This document shows, piece after piece, positions 1 to 9,188 of a DNA stretch of 15,567 nucleotides; position 1 is the stretch's first letter, and the number at the start of each line of letters is the position of its first letter. The position numbers and the translations under genes were made by a program. The stretch spans positions 1-15,567 of the forward strand of contig NZ_BAAADB010000018.1 in NCBI RefSeq assembly GCF_039522025.1, read 5' to 3'. The notes below the pieces were generated by a model. That model was not told the origin of the DNA, searched no databases, and saw only the letters and a program-made list of their open reading frames with translations. This stretch comes from Deinococcus depolymerans. Lineage in GTDB: Bacteria > Deinococcota > Deinococci > Deinococcales > Deinococcaceae.

Positions 1-116
1 CCTCCAGCGCACACCGGCGATGGCGATTGGGCTGACCGATCGCGTTTGGACGCTGCGAGCGTGGCTGTCACGGCCTCAAGGCGTTCCCTGTCGGGCATAG
101 TTCCAGCCAACTACCC
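1..116 (-). mobile_element. End of an unclassified insertion sequence, left copy
   Basis: This segment is the exact reverse complement of 15452-15567. The identity stops sharply at position 116, where the two flanks become unrelated, so 116/117 marks an element boundary. Read on the minus strand, the element begins GGGTAGTTGGCTGG. After 18 bases comes an ATG (98-96) that opens a frame with no stop up to the window edge; it starts MPDRERLEAVTATL. This is the layout of an IS end followed by its transposase gene. Too little is present to name the family, and the other end with any target duplication lies outside the window. Confidence 0.65.
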
Positions 117-349
117 ATCGTCCGTCCGGCGTGGGGCACCATGACGAAATCAATGGCCAGGAACGCGCCTTCCGGCGCGTTCCTGGCTCGGCGCTGGAGG
201 TCTTTCGTCGATGCGAAGGAGTCCCGCGCCATCTCCTGGGAGATGGCGCTTTTGCGCAGGGGGCTGTAGGGAACGAGACCGCTGAGGCTGGTGATTCGGT
301 TCAGCTGCGCGGTGATGATGCTGTGCGGTAGGCTGGGCGTGCGAGGCAT
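117..349 (-). pseudogene. Transposase, N-terminal fragment, interrupted by a second IS
   Basis: From ATG 349 (GTG 355 is also possible) the minus strand encodes about 77 residues beginning MPRTPSLPHSI and ending in a segment containing AIDFVMVPHAG. That looks like the start of a DDE transposase of the IS4/IS701 type, with the Asp of AIDF as a candidate first catalytic acidic residue; this assignment is from memory of the style of such proteins. The frame then runs into the GGGTAG end of another element at 116 and stops 15 residues later, at position 68. The DDE core and C-terminus are therefore absent here. This is an IS-in-IS structure and a non-functional remnant unless it is reconstituted outside the window. 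Confidence 0.6.
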
Positions 350-450
350 AGTCACTTCGCATCAAGGCCCATGAGACCGGGGAATTTCAAGCCCCTGCCT
401 CCTGGGCCTTCGTGCTGGTCGCTGTTCTCTCGCCCGTGGAAACTCTTGTC
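350..450. other. Intergenic stretch upstream of the transposase remnant
   Basis: About 100 bases between the transposase start and the palindromic repeat that begins at 451. It presumably contains the outer end of the interrupted IS, but I could not define a terminal inverted repeat or target duplication. I see no credible gene: the reading frames crossing it on both strands continue into shadows of the peptidase gene. Confidence 0.4.
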
Positions 451-585
451 ATACGGACTGCCGTCTGGTTCGCTGACAATCCGGAACTTCACCGGATTGC
501 CGGCTCCACGTCCGGAACCCGTTTTGCTCCCACTCGCCTCGCTCGGATTGAATGGCTTACAAAGCCGTTCAATCGGAGTCCGTAT
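451..585. repeat. Palindromic intergenic repeat, copy 1 (MITE/SNR-like)
   Basis: The stretch is bounded by a 9-base inverted repeat, ATACGGACT at 451-459 and AGTCCGTAT at 577-585. Inside its right part, CTCGGATTGAATGGC faces GCCGTTCAATCGGAG across a short spacer, an imperfect hairpin of about 15 bases per arm. The segment from CCGGAACCCG (512) to AGTCCGTAT recurs in divergent form at 6945-7037. It adjoins the stop codon of the peptidase gene (585-587), so the hairpin may act as a 3' processing or termination structure. Deinococcus genomes are known to carry dispersed small palindromic repeats; membership of a named family is not established here. Confidence 0.6.
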
Positions 586-2321
586 CAGCGGGGCAGTTGC
601 GTCTCGATGAAGGCCATCAGGCCCCGGATGTACGCGCGGTCGAAGCGGAATTCCACCCCGGCGGCGCGGTACAGCTCCGGCACGCTGACCGTGCTGCCCA
701 GACGCAGGCTGGCCCTGTAGCGGTCGAGGGCGCCCGCCGGGTCCGCCTGCGCGGCCCGCCAGATGCCGGTCGCCGCGAGGTAACACATGGCGTACTCGAT
801 GTAGTAGAAGGGCGCCTGGAACACGTGGTAGTACTGCCAGCCCTTGGCGCGCACCGTCTCGTCCAGGCCCTCCCAGTTCACGAAGGGGTGGAAGGTCCGG
901 TCGAGTTCCAGCCACTTGGCGTCCAGATCCGCGACCATGACCGTCTCGGGCGCCTCGGCGTACAGCCAGTGCTGGAAGGCGTCCATCTGCGCGGCCCACG
1001 GCAGGAACGCCACGACGCCCTGCAGCTGCTTCTCGCGGTAACGGTCCAGCTCCTCGGGCGTGAACACGTGCCCCAGGTGGTCCAGGGTCAGGAACTCCAT
1101 GGCCATGCTGGGAATCTCCACGAACTCAATGGGACTCCAGCGGTTCCAGACGAGCGGCTGCGCGTCCCCGCTGTAGAAGCCGTGGAAGGCGTGCCCGACC
1201 TCGTGGAACAGCACGCGCACGTCCTCGGCGCTGCCCACCACGTTCATCAGCACGAACGGTTCGTTGTGGGTGGGGAAGTACTGGCAGTAGGCGTGCGTCA
1301 TCTTGCCGGGCCGGGATTCCAGGTCCAGCAGCCCGCCTGCCCGCATCTGCCGGAAGCGTGCGGCCAGGTCGGCGTCCAGTGACGCGAAGGCCGTCTCGGC
1401 CAGCGTCTCGAGTTCCGCGCCCGTGCGGAAGGGCGTCAGGGGCGCGCGGCCCTGCGGGTCGAGCAGGCTGTTGCGGTTGTAATCCCAGGGGCGCACGCTG
1501 TCCAGGCCCAGCTGCGCGGCGATCCCCTGCACGATCCGCGCGGTGAGCGGCACGGCCTCGTCCCGCACCGCCTCGTGGAAGGCGTGGCAGTCGGCGGGCG
1601 AGTAATCCACCCGGTCCAGGACCCGCCACTGGTAGTCGCGGAAGGTGGGCAGGTCGGCGTTGCGGGCCAGCTGCCAGCGCGTGCCGATCAGGTCCAGCAT
1701 CACCCCGTCGAGTTCGGCGGCGACGCCCCGGTTGCTCTCGCTCAGGGCGCGCCACGCCGCCTCGCGCGCCGCGCGGTCCGGGCTGTCCAGGCGCTGCTTG
1801 GCCTGCGGGATGGTCAGCGTCTGGCCGTTCAGCGTGACCTTCTGGTTGCCGGTCGCGACCGAGTAACGGTTTTTCTGCGCCTCGTGCGTCACGCCCAGCG
1901 TCACGTTCGCCTCGCGGTACAGCGCCGCCGCGTCGCGCATCCGCCGGAAGTTCAGCGCGAACTCGGGGGCCGGCACGTAGTCCGGCACGGCCAGCAGTTT
2001 CTCCTTGAGGGCCTGTTCGGCCCGCTCCGCTTCGGGCAGCACCTGCGCCACGAAGGTCTGGTAGCGTTCCTGCACGTCCGGGCGGTCGGTGTGCAGGTCC
2101 GCGTGGGTGGACAGCCGTGACGCCGTGTCGATCAGGGCGCTGCTGACCGCGTTCCAGTCCGCCAGCCACGCCGGCACGCCGGCGGCGTCCAGCGGCGCGT
2201 CCAGCAGGTCCCGGTAGCGACCCGAGAACGCCTCCCAGCGGGAATTCCCGGCTGGGACATGCAGCTTGGCCTCGACGGCACTCAGGTCGGGCGCACTCAG
2301 GTCAGTGGAGGTGGCGGTCAT
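585..2321 (-). CDS. pepF: M3 family oligoendopeptidase (PepF-like zinc metallopeptidase)
   Basis: A 578-residue protein, near the usual length of about 600 for oligoendopeptidase F. It is a cytoplasmic zinc protease that cleaves short peptides and recycles products of larger proteases. The zinc motif HEVGH is at residues 373-377 and the third ligand is Glu402 in FVEIPS, 29 residues after the first His, as in the M3 family. The N-terminal 200 residues are the helical cap typical of PepF, and there is no signal peptide. ATG 2321 lacks a useful Shine-Dalgarno but lies 7 bases after a -10-like TACACT, suggesting a leaderless transcript. It follows the RicT-like gene by 35 bases on the same strand. 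Exact subfamily (PepF versus another M3 clade) is less certain than M3 membership. Confidence 0.93.
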   Translation of the reverse strand: MTATSTDLSAPDLSAVEAKLHVPAGNSRWEAFSGRYRDLLDAPLDAAGVPAWLADWNAVSSALIDTASRLSTHADLHTDRPDVQERYQTFVAQVLPEAERAEQALKEKLLAVPDYVPAPEFALNFRRMRDAAALYREANVTLGVTHEAQKNRYSVATGNQKVTLNGQTLTIPQAKQRLDSPDRAAREAAWRALSESNRGVAAELDGVMLDLIGTRWQLARNADLPTFRDYQWRVLDRVDYSPADCHAFHEAVRDEAVPLTARIVQGIAAQLGLDSVRPWDYNRNSLLDPQGRAPLTPFRTGAELETLAETAFASLDADLAARFRQMRAGGLLDLESRPGKMTHAYCQYFPTHNEPFVLMNVVGSAEDVRVLFHEVGHAFHGFYSGDAQPLVWNRWSPIEFVEIPSMAMEFLTLDHLGHVFTPEELDRYREKQLQGVVAFLPWAAQMDAFQHWLYAEAPETVMVADLDAKWLELDRTFHPFVNWEGLDETVRAKGWQYYHVFQAPFYYIEYAMCYLAATGIWRAAQADPAGALDRYRASLRLGSTVSVPELYRAAGVEFRFDRAYIRGLMAFIETQLPR

Positions 2322-2328
2322 CCCTGCG

Positions 2329-2334
2329 AGTGTA
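2329..2334 (-). promoter_or_regulatory. Putative -10 box of the M3 peptidase gene (leaderless)
   Basis: The minus strand reads TACACT, a TANNNT -10 match, with a 7-base gap to ATG 2321. No good -35 element is visible. Transcription would begin at or next to the start codon. Confidence 0.4.
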
Positions 2335-2356
2335 CGCGAGCAGACGCGCCCGCCGC

Positions 2357-3229
<873 letters not shown>

Positions 3230-3319
3230 TACGCGCAGGATGTCACGCCGCGCCCCGCAGCGTCGAGACCCCGGGCACAAAGCGGGCGGGCCGCGCCGCG
3301 CGGGGCTCCTTCCCGGCGC

Positions 3320-3697
3320 TCAGTGCCGTTCGGCAATCACCTCGATCTCCACCCGTACGTCGCGCGGCAACCGGGCGACCTGCACGGTGCTGCGGGCCGG
3401 GTACGGCGCGCGGAAGTGCGCCTCGTACACGGCGTTCATGGCGGCGAACTCGTTCATGTCCGCGAGGAACACCGTGGTCTTCACCACGCGCTCCAGGTCG
3501 GTGCCGGCGGCCTCCAGCACGGCTTTGAGGTTCGTGATGACCTGCTCGGTCTGCTCGGTGACGCCCCCGCTCACGAGGTCCCCGCCCGGCGTCAGGGGAA
3601 TCTGGCCGCTGGTGATCACCAGGTTCCCGAACACGACCGCCTGGCTGTACGGTCCGATGGCGGCGGGTGCGTCGGGCGTCTGAATCGTCTCTTTCAT
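3320..3697 (-). CDS. ridA: RidA family enamine/imine deaminase
   Basis: A 125-residue protein of the RidA (YjgF/YER057c/UK114) family, trimeric cytosolic enzymes that hydrolyse reactive 2-aminoacrylate-type enamines formed by PLP enzymes. Family hallmarks are the N-terminal [10 protein letters not shown], the central [10 protein letters not shown], and the C-terminal [19 protein letters not shown]. The first Arg of ARSTV corresponds to the carboxylate-binding Arg of active RidA. ATG 3697 is preferred over ATG 3709 because it matches the family N-terminus and lies 7 bases after a TATGCT -10 box; ATG 3709 lies inside that box. The gene begins 34 bases after the PP2C stop on the same strand. Confidence 0.95.
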   Translation of the reverse strand: MKETIQTPDAPAAIGPYSQAVVFGNLVITSGQIPLTPGGDLVSGGVTEQTEQVITNLKAVLEAAGTDLERVVKTTVFLADMNEFAAMNAVYEAHFRAPYPARSTVQVARLPRDVRVEIEVIAERH

Positions 3698-3704
3698 GCC
3701 CCTG

Positions 3705-3710
3705 AGCATA
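3705..3710 (-). promoter_or_regulatory. Putative -10 box of ridA (leaderless)
   Basis: TATGCT on the minus strand ends 7 bases before ATG 3697. This supports a leaderless ridA transcript and argues against the upstream ATG at 3709, which overlaps the box. Confidence 0.45.
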
Positions 3711-3731
3711 CCGGCCCGCGCTGGCCGCCGC

Positions 3732-4796
<1,065 letters not shown>

Positions 4797-4802
4797 GAGT
4801 CC

Positions 4803-4808
4803 AATATA
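4803..4808 (-). promoter_or_regulatory. Putative -10 box of the PP2C gene (leaderless)
   Basis: TATATT on the minus strand, followed by six bases (GGACTC) and ATG 4796. This is the best -10 match among the minus-strand genes. No clear -35 element at 16-18 bases. Confidence 0.5.
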
Positions 4809-4857
4809 AGCCACCGGGTCAGATTCGCCCGCTCAGAATCCCACATGCCGGTACTGA

Positions 4858-4870
4858 CCTGAACTTCAGG
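4858..4870. promoter_or_regulatory. 13-base perfect palindrome between the HD-GYP and PP2C genes
   Basis: CCTGAACTTCAGG is a perfect odd palindrome, extended by ACT and AGT arms after a two-base interruption on one side. It lies 8 bases after the HD-GYP stop and about 50 bases upstream of the PP2C -10 box. It could be an operator or a small hairpin; it is too short and lacks a T-run, so a terminator is unlikely. Confidence 0.3.
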
Positions 4871-4878
4871 AGTCTCAT

Positions 4879-6606
4879 TCAGTGCCGGTCCGGCAGGCCG
4901 CCGCGCTCATGCAGCCCTGCGAAGACCCTCACGATTTCCGGGTCGAACAGCGTGCCAGCGTGCTCCCGCAGGTACGCGAGGGCCTGACCGTCCGTCCAGC
5001 GGGGCTTGTAGGGCCGCTCGCTGATCAGCGCGTCGAAGGTATCGACCACCCGCACCACCCGCCCCCCCAGCGGAATGGCCTGACCGGCCAGACCGGCCGG
5101 GTACCCGCTGCCATCCCAGCATTCATGGTGCGTCAGGGCGATCTGGGCCGCCAGCTGCAGCAGCGGCCCCCCGTCCGCCGCGCCCGGCTGCGACAGCAGT
5201 TGCGCGCCCAGGGTCGTGTGGGCCGCCATGTGTGCCCACTCGTCCGGCAGCAGCCGCCCGGCCTTGAGCAGGATCGAGTCCGGAATGCCGATCTTGCCCA
5301 CGTCATGCAGGCGCGCGGCCAGTCCCAGCTGCGCGGCGTCGGTCGGCGAGACGCCCAGCGCCTGCGCCACCGCCTGCGCCGCGTCCCCCACCCAGCGGGT
5401 ATGCGGTCCGAGCGGCGCGTCCCGGAACTCGGCGCAGCTGGCAAGCAGATCAATCACCGCCCGCTGGCTGCGGGCCAGCTGCGCCGTCCGGTCCCGCACC
5501 AGCCCGTCGAGTTCCTCGCTGCGCTGCCGGTGCAGCCGCGCCTCCTCCCGCGTGGCGTCCAGGCCCACGCGGGCCTGCGTGGCGCGCGTCCGTTCCTGGG
5601 CCAGCCGGTCGCGGTGCCGGGCGTCCAGCGCGTGGTACGCGCGGTGGTGTGCCAGGGCGCCGGCGTGATCCCCCAGCGCCTCGCAGGCGTCGCAGGCGGC
5701 GAGGTGCAGCGCGGCGTGCTCGTCCGGCAGGTGCTCGTCCGGGTTGAGGGTCAGGGCCGCCCGGACCTCCCCGAGTGCCTGCGCGGCCAGGCCCAGCGCC
5801 AGCTGCGCCCGCGCCAGGTCCGGCAGGAGCCGCAGCGCGCCGCGCGTGTCCCCGCTCTGGCGCAGCAGTGCCAGGCCCCGCCACGCCGCGTCGTGTGCCG
5901 CCGCCGGATCCTGACGGTGCAGCAGGACCCGCGCCAGGGCGGCGTGGGCCTCCCCGGCCAGCCGGTCCTCAGGTGCCGGTCGCGGGGCCGGGGCCGGGTC
6001 GAGTACCTCGCGCAGGTGCGCTTCGGCCTCCGTCAGGGCCGAGTGGTAGCGTTCCGGGGCCGCCTCAAAGGCCCGCAGGGTCACCTGTGCCAGCCGCACC
6101 AGCGTGTGCAGCAGCGCGCGTGAGCCTGCCTGGTCACGGCGGGCGGTCAGGCTGCCACGCAGCGCCTTGAGCGCGGCCGCGTGATCTCCCTGTTCCGAAT
6201 GCGCCTGCGCGAGGTCCTCGATCAGGTCGACTTCCAGCGCGGCCGCGCCGGCCTCGCGGGCCAGGGTCAGCGCCAGCCCCAGGAACTCCTGGGCCTCGCG
6301 GTCACAGGCGAGATTGCGCTGCGCGCACGCCGCCTCCCGCCACGCCAGCGCCTGCGCCTGCCGGTCGTCCGGCGGCAGGAAGGCGACCGCCTCCATCAGG
6401 ACGCCCAGCGCCTCCTGCGAGCGGCCCAGGCGGTTGAGGGCCGTGCCGCGACGGTACAGTGCCGCGCCCAGCGCCGCGTCGTCCCCGGCCGCCCGCGCCC
6501 GCGCCTCGGCCTGCGCGGCCGCCTCCAGGGCCGAGTGCCACTCCGGGCCCGGCTGGAACTCCTGAGCGGCCAGCCCGAAACACGACGGCCCGAACCAGAC
6601 CGTCAC
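4879..6606 (-). CDS. TPR-repeat HD-GYP domain protein (predicted cyclic-di-GMP phosphodiesterase)
   Basis: A 575-residue protein. Residues about 15-320 are Ala-rich helical repeats of TPR type, 325-383 are a charged coiled coil, and about 385-570 an HD-GYP domain. The domain keeps the metal pair in HDVGKIGIPD (His434, Asp435) and HHECWDGSGYP at 493-503, the signature that names the family, so cyclic-di-GMP hydrolysis is likely. There is no receiver or membrane segment; the TPR part probably binds a partner or signal. GTG 6606 is chosen because AGGAGG lies 5 bases upstream, although the frame is open to 6792. It is the only gene on this strand with a textbook Shine-Dalgarno, and its leader carries competing hairpins. 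The PP2C gene follows after 82 bases. Confidence 0.9.
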   Translation of the reverse strand: MTVWFGPSCFGLAAQEFQPGPEWHSALEAAAQAEARARAAGDDAALGAALYRRGTALNRLGRSQEALGVLMEAVAFLPPDDRQAQALAWREAACAQRNLACDREAQEFLGLALTLAREAGAAALEVDLIEDLAQAHSEQGDHAAALKALRGSLTARRDQAGSRALLHTLVRLAQVTLRAFEAAPERYHSALTEAEAHLREVLDPAPAPRPAPEDRLAGEAHAALARVLLHRQDPAAAHDAAWRGLALLRQSGDTRGALRLLPDLARAQLALGLAAQALGEVRAALTLNPDEHLPDEHAALHLAACDACEALGDHAGALAHHRAYHALDARHRDRLAQERTRATQARVGLDATREEARLHRQRSEELDGLVRDRTAQLARSQRAVIDLLASCAEFRDAPLGPHTRWVGDAAQAVAQALGVSPTDAAQLGLAARLHDVGKIGIPDSILLKAGRLLPDEWAHMAAHTTLGAQLLSQPGAADGGPLLQLAAQIALTHHECWDGSGYPAGLAGQAIPLGGRVVRVVDTFDALISERPYKPRWTDGQALAYLREHAGTLFDPEIVRVFAGLHERGGLPDRH

Positions 6607-6611
6607 GCGGC

Positions 6612-6617
6612 CCTCCT
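6612..6617 (-). promoter_or_regulatory. Shine-Dalgarno site that fixes the HD-GYP start
   Basis: AGGAGG on the minus strand, 5 bases before GTG 6606. It selects this GTG over upstream start codons in the same open frame (to 6792), removing 62 residues of Arg/Pro-rich translation that look non-coding. Confidence 0.75.
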
Positions 6618-6622
6618 GCCGC

Positions 6623-6671
6623 CCGGCAGGGACGACGCACGCACCCGGCCGTCCCTGCCGGACGGCAGGGA
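6623..6671 (-). promoter_or_regulatory. Leader with two mutually exclusive hairpins before the HD-GYP gene
   Basis: Three related arms are present. On the + strand, 6664-6671 (GGCAGGGA) can pair with 6652-6659 (TCCCTGCC), leaving a 4-base loop. Alternatively 6650-6661 (CGTCCCTGCCGG) can pair perfectly over 12 bases with 6623-6634 (CCGGCAGGGACG), leaving a 15-base loop. The middle arm is shared, so only one hairpin can form at a time. The longer hairpin ends 5 bases before the Shine-Dalgarno site. This resembles an attenuator or translational switch, but a DNA-level role (protein-binding repeats) is equally possible. Confidence 0.45.
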
Positions 6672-6792
6672 GGACAGGAGCGCGGCACACGAACCGACCA
6701 TCCGCTCCATGAGACCGCACCCGGGCGGCCCTGACCACCGCCCACCGGGGAACCACCACCGGGGGTCCCCAGTGTATGAAGGCGCGGTTCAT

Positions 6793-7101
6793 GGAGGCCG
6801 CCCGTCAGTCCGCCTCGGGACGGGGCGTTCAGCCGCGCAGGGGCCGGCGGGACTGCCGGCAGGATTCCGGCCCCGTTCCGGTGATCCGGATGGCCGACTG
6901 CCCCGCCCTCCACCCGCCCCTGCGCCGGGCTGCCCACTCCACGCCCGGAACCCGCTCTGCTCCTCCTCTGCGGGGCAGTCCCCGAGTCACGGCCGCTCGG
7001 ATTGAACGGTGGCAACCCATTCAAGCGGAGTCCGTATGACCCTCACGGGGAACACCGGCCGGCGCTCCAGCCGCGACCCGCCCTGCCTCCACCCGCCCGG
7101 C
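6793..7101. repeat. Gene-free region holding palindromic repeat copy 2 (6945-7037)
   Basis: This spacer lies between the HD-GYP open frame and the mgsA stop. From CCGGAACCCG (6945-6954) to AGTCCGTAT (7029-7037) it repeats the right part of the 451-585 element, including CTCGGATTGAACGG facing CCATTCAAGCGGAG. It is about 19 bases longer than copy 1 between the first and second conserved blocks. To its left GGGGCCGG and CCGGCCCC (about 6840-6875) form another GC-rich inverted repeat. Both copies have the same orientation and lie downstream of a minus-strand gene. I see no coding region here. Confidence 0.55.
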
Positions 7102-7509
7102 TCAGGGCTGGATCTGCTCGCGCAACCACAACATCAGCGCCTCGGCGCTCGCCGGGTTGGTCGCCAGCGGGATGTCATGCACGTCACAGAGGCGCACCAG
7201 CGCCGACACGTCCGGCTCGTGCGGCTGCGCCGTCAACGGATCGCGGAAGAAGAAGATCGCCAGGATCCGTTCCTCGGCCAGCCGCGCCCCGATCTGCTGA
7301 TCGCCGCCCAGCGGCCCGGACAGTACCCGCTCGACCTGCAGGCCCGTCTGCTTCGCCAGGATCCCCCCGGTCGTGCCGGTCGCCACCAGATGAAAGTTCG
7401 CCAGGATGTCACGGTGACTCAGGGCGAACAGCGCGAGCTCCAGCTTCTTCTTGTCGTGCGCGATCAGGGCCACCTGCCGCCGGTTGTCGGGAACGCCAGC
7501 TTCGCTCAT
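7102..7509 (-). CDS. mgsA: Methylglyoxal synthase
   Basis: A protein of 135 residues (138 if ATG 7518 is used), close to the family length. It converts dihydroxyacetone phosphate to methylglyoxal and phosphate, an overflow branch of glycolysis in the cytoplasm. Numbered from ATG 7518, it has the substrate-binding [10 protein letters not shown] with His21, the phosphate loop ATGTTGG at 46-52, catalytic GGDQQIGA with Asp73, RDPL with Asp93, and PHEPDV with His100 and Asp103. These match the E. coli catalytic set (His19, Asp71, Asp91, His98, Asp101). Neither ATG has a convincing Shine-Dalgarno; a weak CAGAAT lies 7 bases before ATG 7509. The DUF1206 gene ends 30-39 bases upstream on the same strand, so the two may be cotranscribed. 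Confidence 0.95.
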   Translation of the reverse strand: MSEAGVPDNRRQVALIAHDKKKLELALFALSHRDILANFHLVATGTTGGILAKQTGLQVERVLSGPLGGDQQIGARLAEERILAIFFFRDPLTAQPHEPDVSALVRLCDVHDIPLATNPASAEALMLWLREQIQP

Positions 7510-7548
7510 GCCCGGCATTCTGGCACGCGGCCCGGCCCGCCTCCCCCT

Positions 7549-8439
7549 TCAACCCTGGATGTGAATCCGCCGGTACCGTGCCTGCACCGCGCACCACACG
7601 CCGTAACAGAGGGTGCCGGTCGCCACCACGCCCAGCAGCAGATTCCCCGACGGTTGCGAGCGCAGCCACGTCAGCGCCTCGGAAATCCCGACCGTCTCGT
7701 TCGCGCGGCGGTGCCAGGCGGCCACCAGCGCGAACGCCCCGATGATCAGCATCAGCACCCCGCGCGACGCGATGCCCAGCTGCCCGGTCTTCACGAGCGC
7801 GCCGCGCACCCGCCCCGACACGTCCGTGAACGCCATGCGCTTCATGAACCGCGCCCCGTACGCCGTGTACAGCTGACTGCCGGCCAGTCCCAGCAGCGCC
7901 AGTCCCACCAGTCCCAGCAGCAGCTGACCGCCCGGCAGGTTCAGGACCGCGCCCGCCGCCCGGGTCTCGCTGTCGCCCCCCTGCGGGGCGTTGCCCAGCG
8001 CCGCCAGCCGCGCCGTGAACACCGCCAGCGCCAGGTTCGCCGCGCCGCTGATCAGGTAGCCGCTCCGTTTCACCAGACCGCCCGCCCCGGTGCCCTGCCG
8101 TTCCGGGTCCAGCACCGCGCGGATCAGCTGCCACAGCGCGTACCCGACCAGCCCCACGGCCACCAGCGTCAGCAGCGCCGTGCCGCCGGGCAGGTCCTGC
8201 AACTTCAGCAGGGCGCCGCGGGTATCGGTGGTCTGGCCCCCCCGCCCGAGCGCCACGCTCAGCGCCAGGAACCCGACCGCGCAGTACACGACGCCCTTGC
8301 TGGCGTACCCGGCCCGCGCCAGGGTTTCCAGGCCCGGCGCGGCCTGCCCGGCGGCCTGCGACGCCGCCTCGCGCGTGCTGTGCAGGCCGTCACTGACCTG
8401 CTGCCGGGCATTCCGTCCGACTTCCTTGAGATCTGCCAT
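7549..8439 (-). CDS. DUF1206 family integral membrane protein
   Basis: A 296-residue protein with six predicted membrane helices near residues 45-65, 87-108, 126-146, 172-192, 222-242 and 264-286. Three tandem two-helix repeats are visible, each starting with a related block: RAGYASKGVVY at 42, KRSGYLISGAANL at 125 and KTGQLGIASRGVLM at 218. This three-fold repeat is the DUF1206 architecture, whose function is unknown. The N-terminal 38 residues are Ala/Gln-rich and probably cytoplasmic. A GGAAG Shine-Dalgarno lies 4 bases before ATG 8439. It sits immediately upstream of mgsA, but nothing in the protein itself points to methylglyoxal metabolism. Confidence 0.88.
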   Translation of the reverse strand: MADLKEVGRNARQQVSDGLHSTREAASQAAGQAAPGLETLARAGYASKGVVYCAVGFLALSVALGRGGQTTDTRGALLKLQDLPGGTALLTLVAVGLVGYALWQLIRAVLDPERQGTGAGGLVKRSGYLISGAANLALAVFTARLAALGNAPQGGDSETRAAGAVLNLPGGQLLLGLVGLALLGLAGSQLYTAYGARFMKRMAFTDVSGRVRGALVKTGQLGIASRGVLMLIIGAFALVAAWHRRANETVGISEALTWLRSQPSGNLLLGVVATGTLCYGVWCAVQARYRRIHIQG

Positions 8440-8528
8440 CAGGCTTCCAGTGTGCCGCGTGCGGCCGGCCCGGTGGACCAGCTGCGCCCCTGCTCACCTT
8501 GACCTGACCGCCAGCAATCCTTCATGCA

Positions 8529-8546
8529 CCGCCGCCCACGCGGCGG
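8529..8546 (-). terminator. Weak hairpin after the YbjN-like gene
   Basis: CCGCCGC (8529-8535) and GCGGCGG (8540-8546) form a 7-bp stem with a 4-base loop directly after the stop codon of the YbjN-like gene. No T-run follows on the minus strand, so intrinsic termination is only tentative. Confidence 0.3.
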
Positions 8547-8547
8547 G

Positions 8548-9045
8548 TCAGGGCAGTTCGGTCTCGAAGTCCTTCACGTCGCCCAGGTAATCGGTCATCC
8601 AGGCCTTCAGGGTCGCGCGGGTGTAGCCGCCCGCGATGGGCAGGGTGGAATCCAGGTAGTACGCGCCCTCGTAGGCGTACGCCTGCGTGTAGTAGTTGCT
8701 GTTCCAGTCGTTGACCAGTTCGGTGTCCAGCGCTTCCTCGCGGTCGCTGTAATCCCAGGAGGTGCTGGCCGTGACGCGCGCGCAGGTGCCGGCCTTGCAG
8801 CCGCTGAGCCACACGCTGACCTCGTAGTCGCCGGCCATGACGGTCATGCTCGGATCGCTGTCCGGGCTGACGGGGTCCATCGTCACGCGGTACCCGGCTT
8901 CCTTCAGGGCGGCCAGCAGCGCCGCCGGGGTCGCGGCGAGCACCTGTGCGCTCGCGCCGGTCGCGGGGCCGGCCGCGCCGCCCGCCAGGACGGGGGTGGA
9001 CAGGGTGAGGGCGAGCAGCGCGGCGGACACCAGGGTCTTTTGCAT
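8548..9045 (-). CDS. Secreted YbjN-domain protein
   Basis: A 165-residue protein starting MQKTLVSAALLALTLSTP, a signal peptide with likely cleavage near residues 21-23. Residues about 35-162 resemble the YbjN fold (DUF1790; type III secretion chaperone-like), with a leading helix LLAALKEAGY, paired strands around MTVMAGDYEVSVWL, the NDWNSNYY block and a C-terminal helix ending in the TDYL segment. Cys83 and Cys88 may form a disulphide outside the cytoplasm. YbjN domains have no enzymatic activity that I know of; some act as sensors or chaperones. ATG 9045 is chosen for the signal peptide and for TACTGT 5 bases upstream. It is divergent from the NMNAT-Nudix gene. Confidence 0.8.
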   Translation of the reverse strand: MQKTLVSAALLALTLSTPVLAGGAAGPATGASAQVLAATPAALLAALKEAGYRVTMDPVSPDSDPSMTVMAGDYEVSVWLSGCKAGTCARVTASTSWDYSDREEALDTELVNDWNSNYYTQAYAYEGAYYLDSTLPIAGGYTRATLKAWMTDYLGDVKDFETELP

Positions 9046-9050
9046 GATCC

Positions 9051-9056
9051 ACAGTA
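9051..9056 (-). promoter_or_regulatory. Putative -10 box of the YbjN-like gene (leaderless)
   Basis: TACTGT on the minus strand followed by GGATC and ATG 9045. It shares the TANNNT-short-gap-start pattern seen at other genes here. No -35 is evident. Confidence 0.4.
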
Positions 9057-9188
9057 CGACGCCAGCGCACCGGGCATACGCGCAGCGGCGGGCGGGAAGC
9101 GCAGCGGCGGGCGGCGGCGCCGGAAGGCCCGCCCCGCTCCACCCTGTTCTCATTCAACTCACGGTCCTGGGATGACATCGTGAGGATC

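Noticed and set aside
552..1382. A 276-codon plus-strand frame opposite the peptidase gene
   Set aside because: Antisense shadow; Val/His/Gln-rich with no recognisable domain, and the minus strand encodes the HEVGH peptidase.
6607..6792. Upstream extension of the HD-GYP protein by 62 residues
   Set aside because: The AGGAGG site 5 bases before GTG 6606 and the Arg/Pro/Val-rich, structureless upstream translation favour the shorter form.
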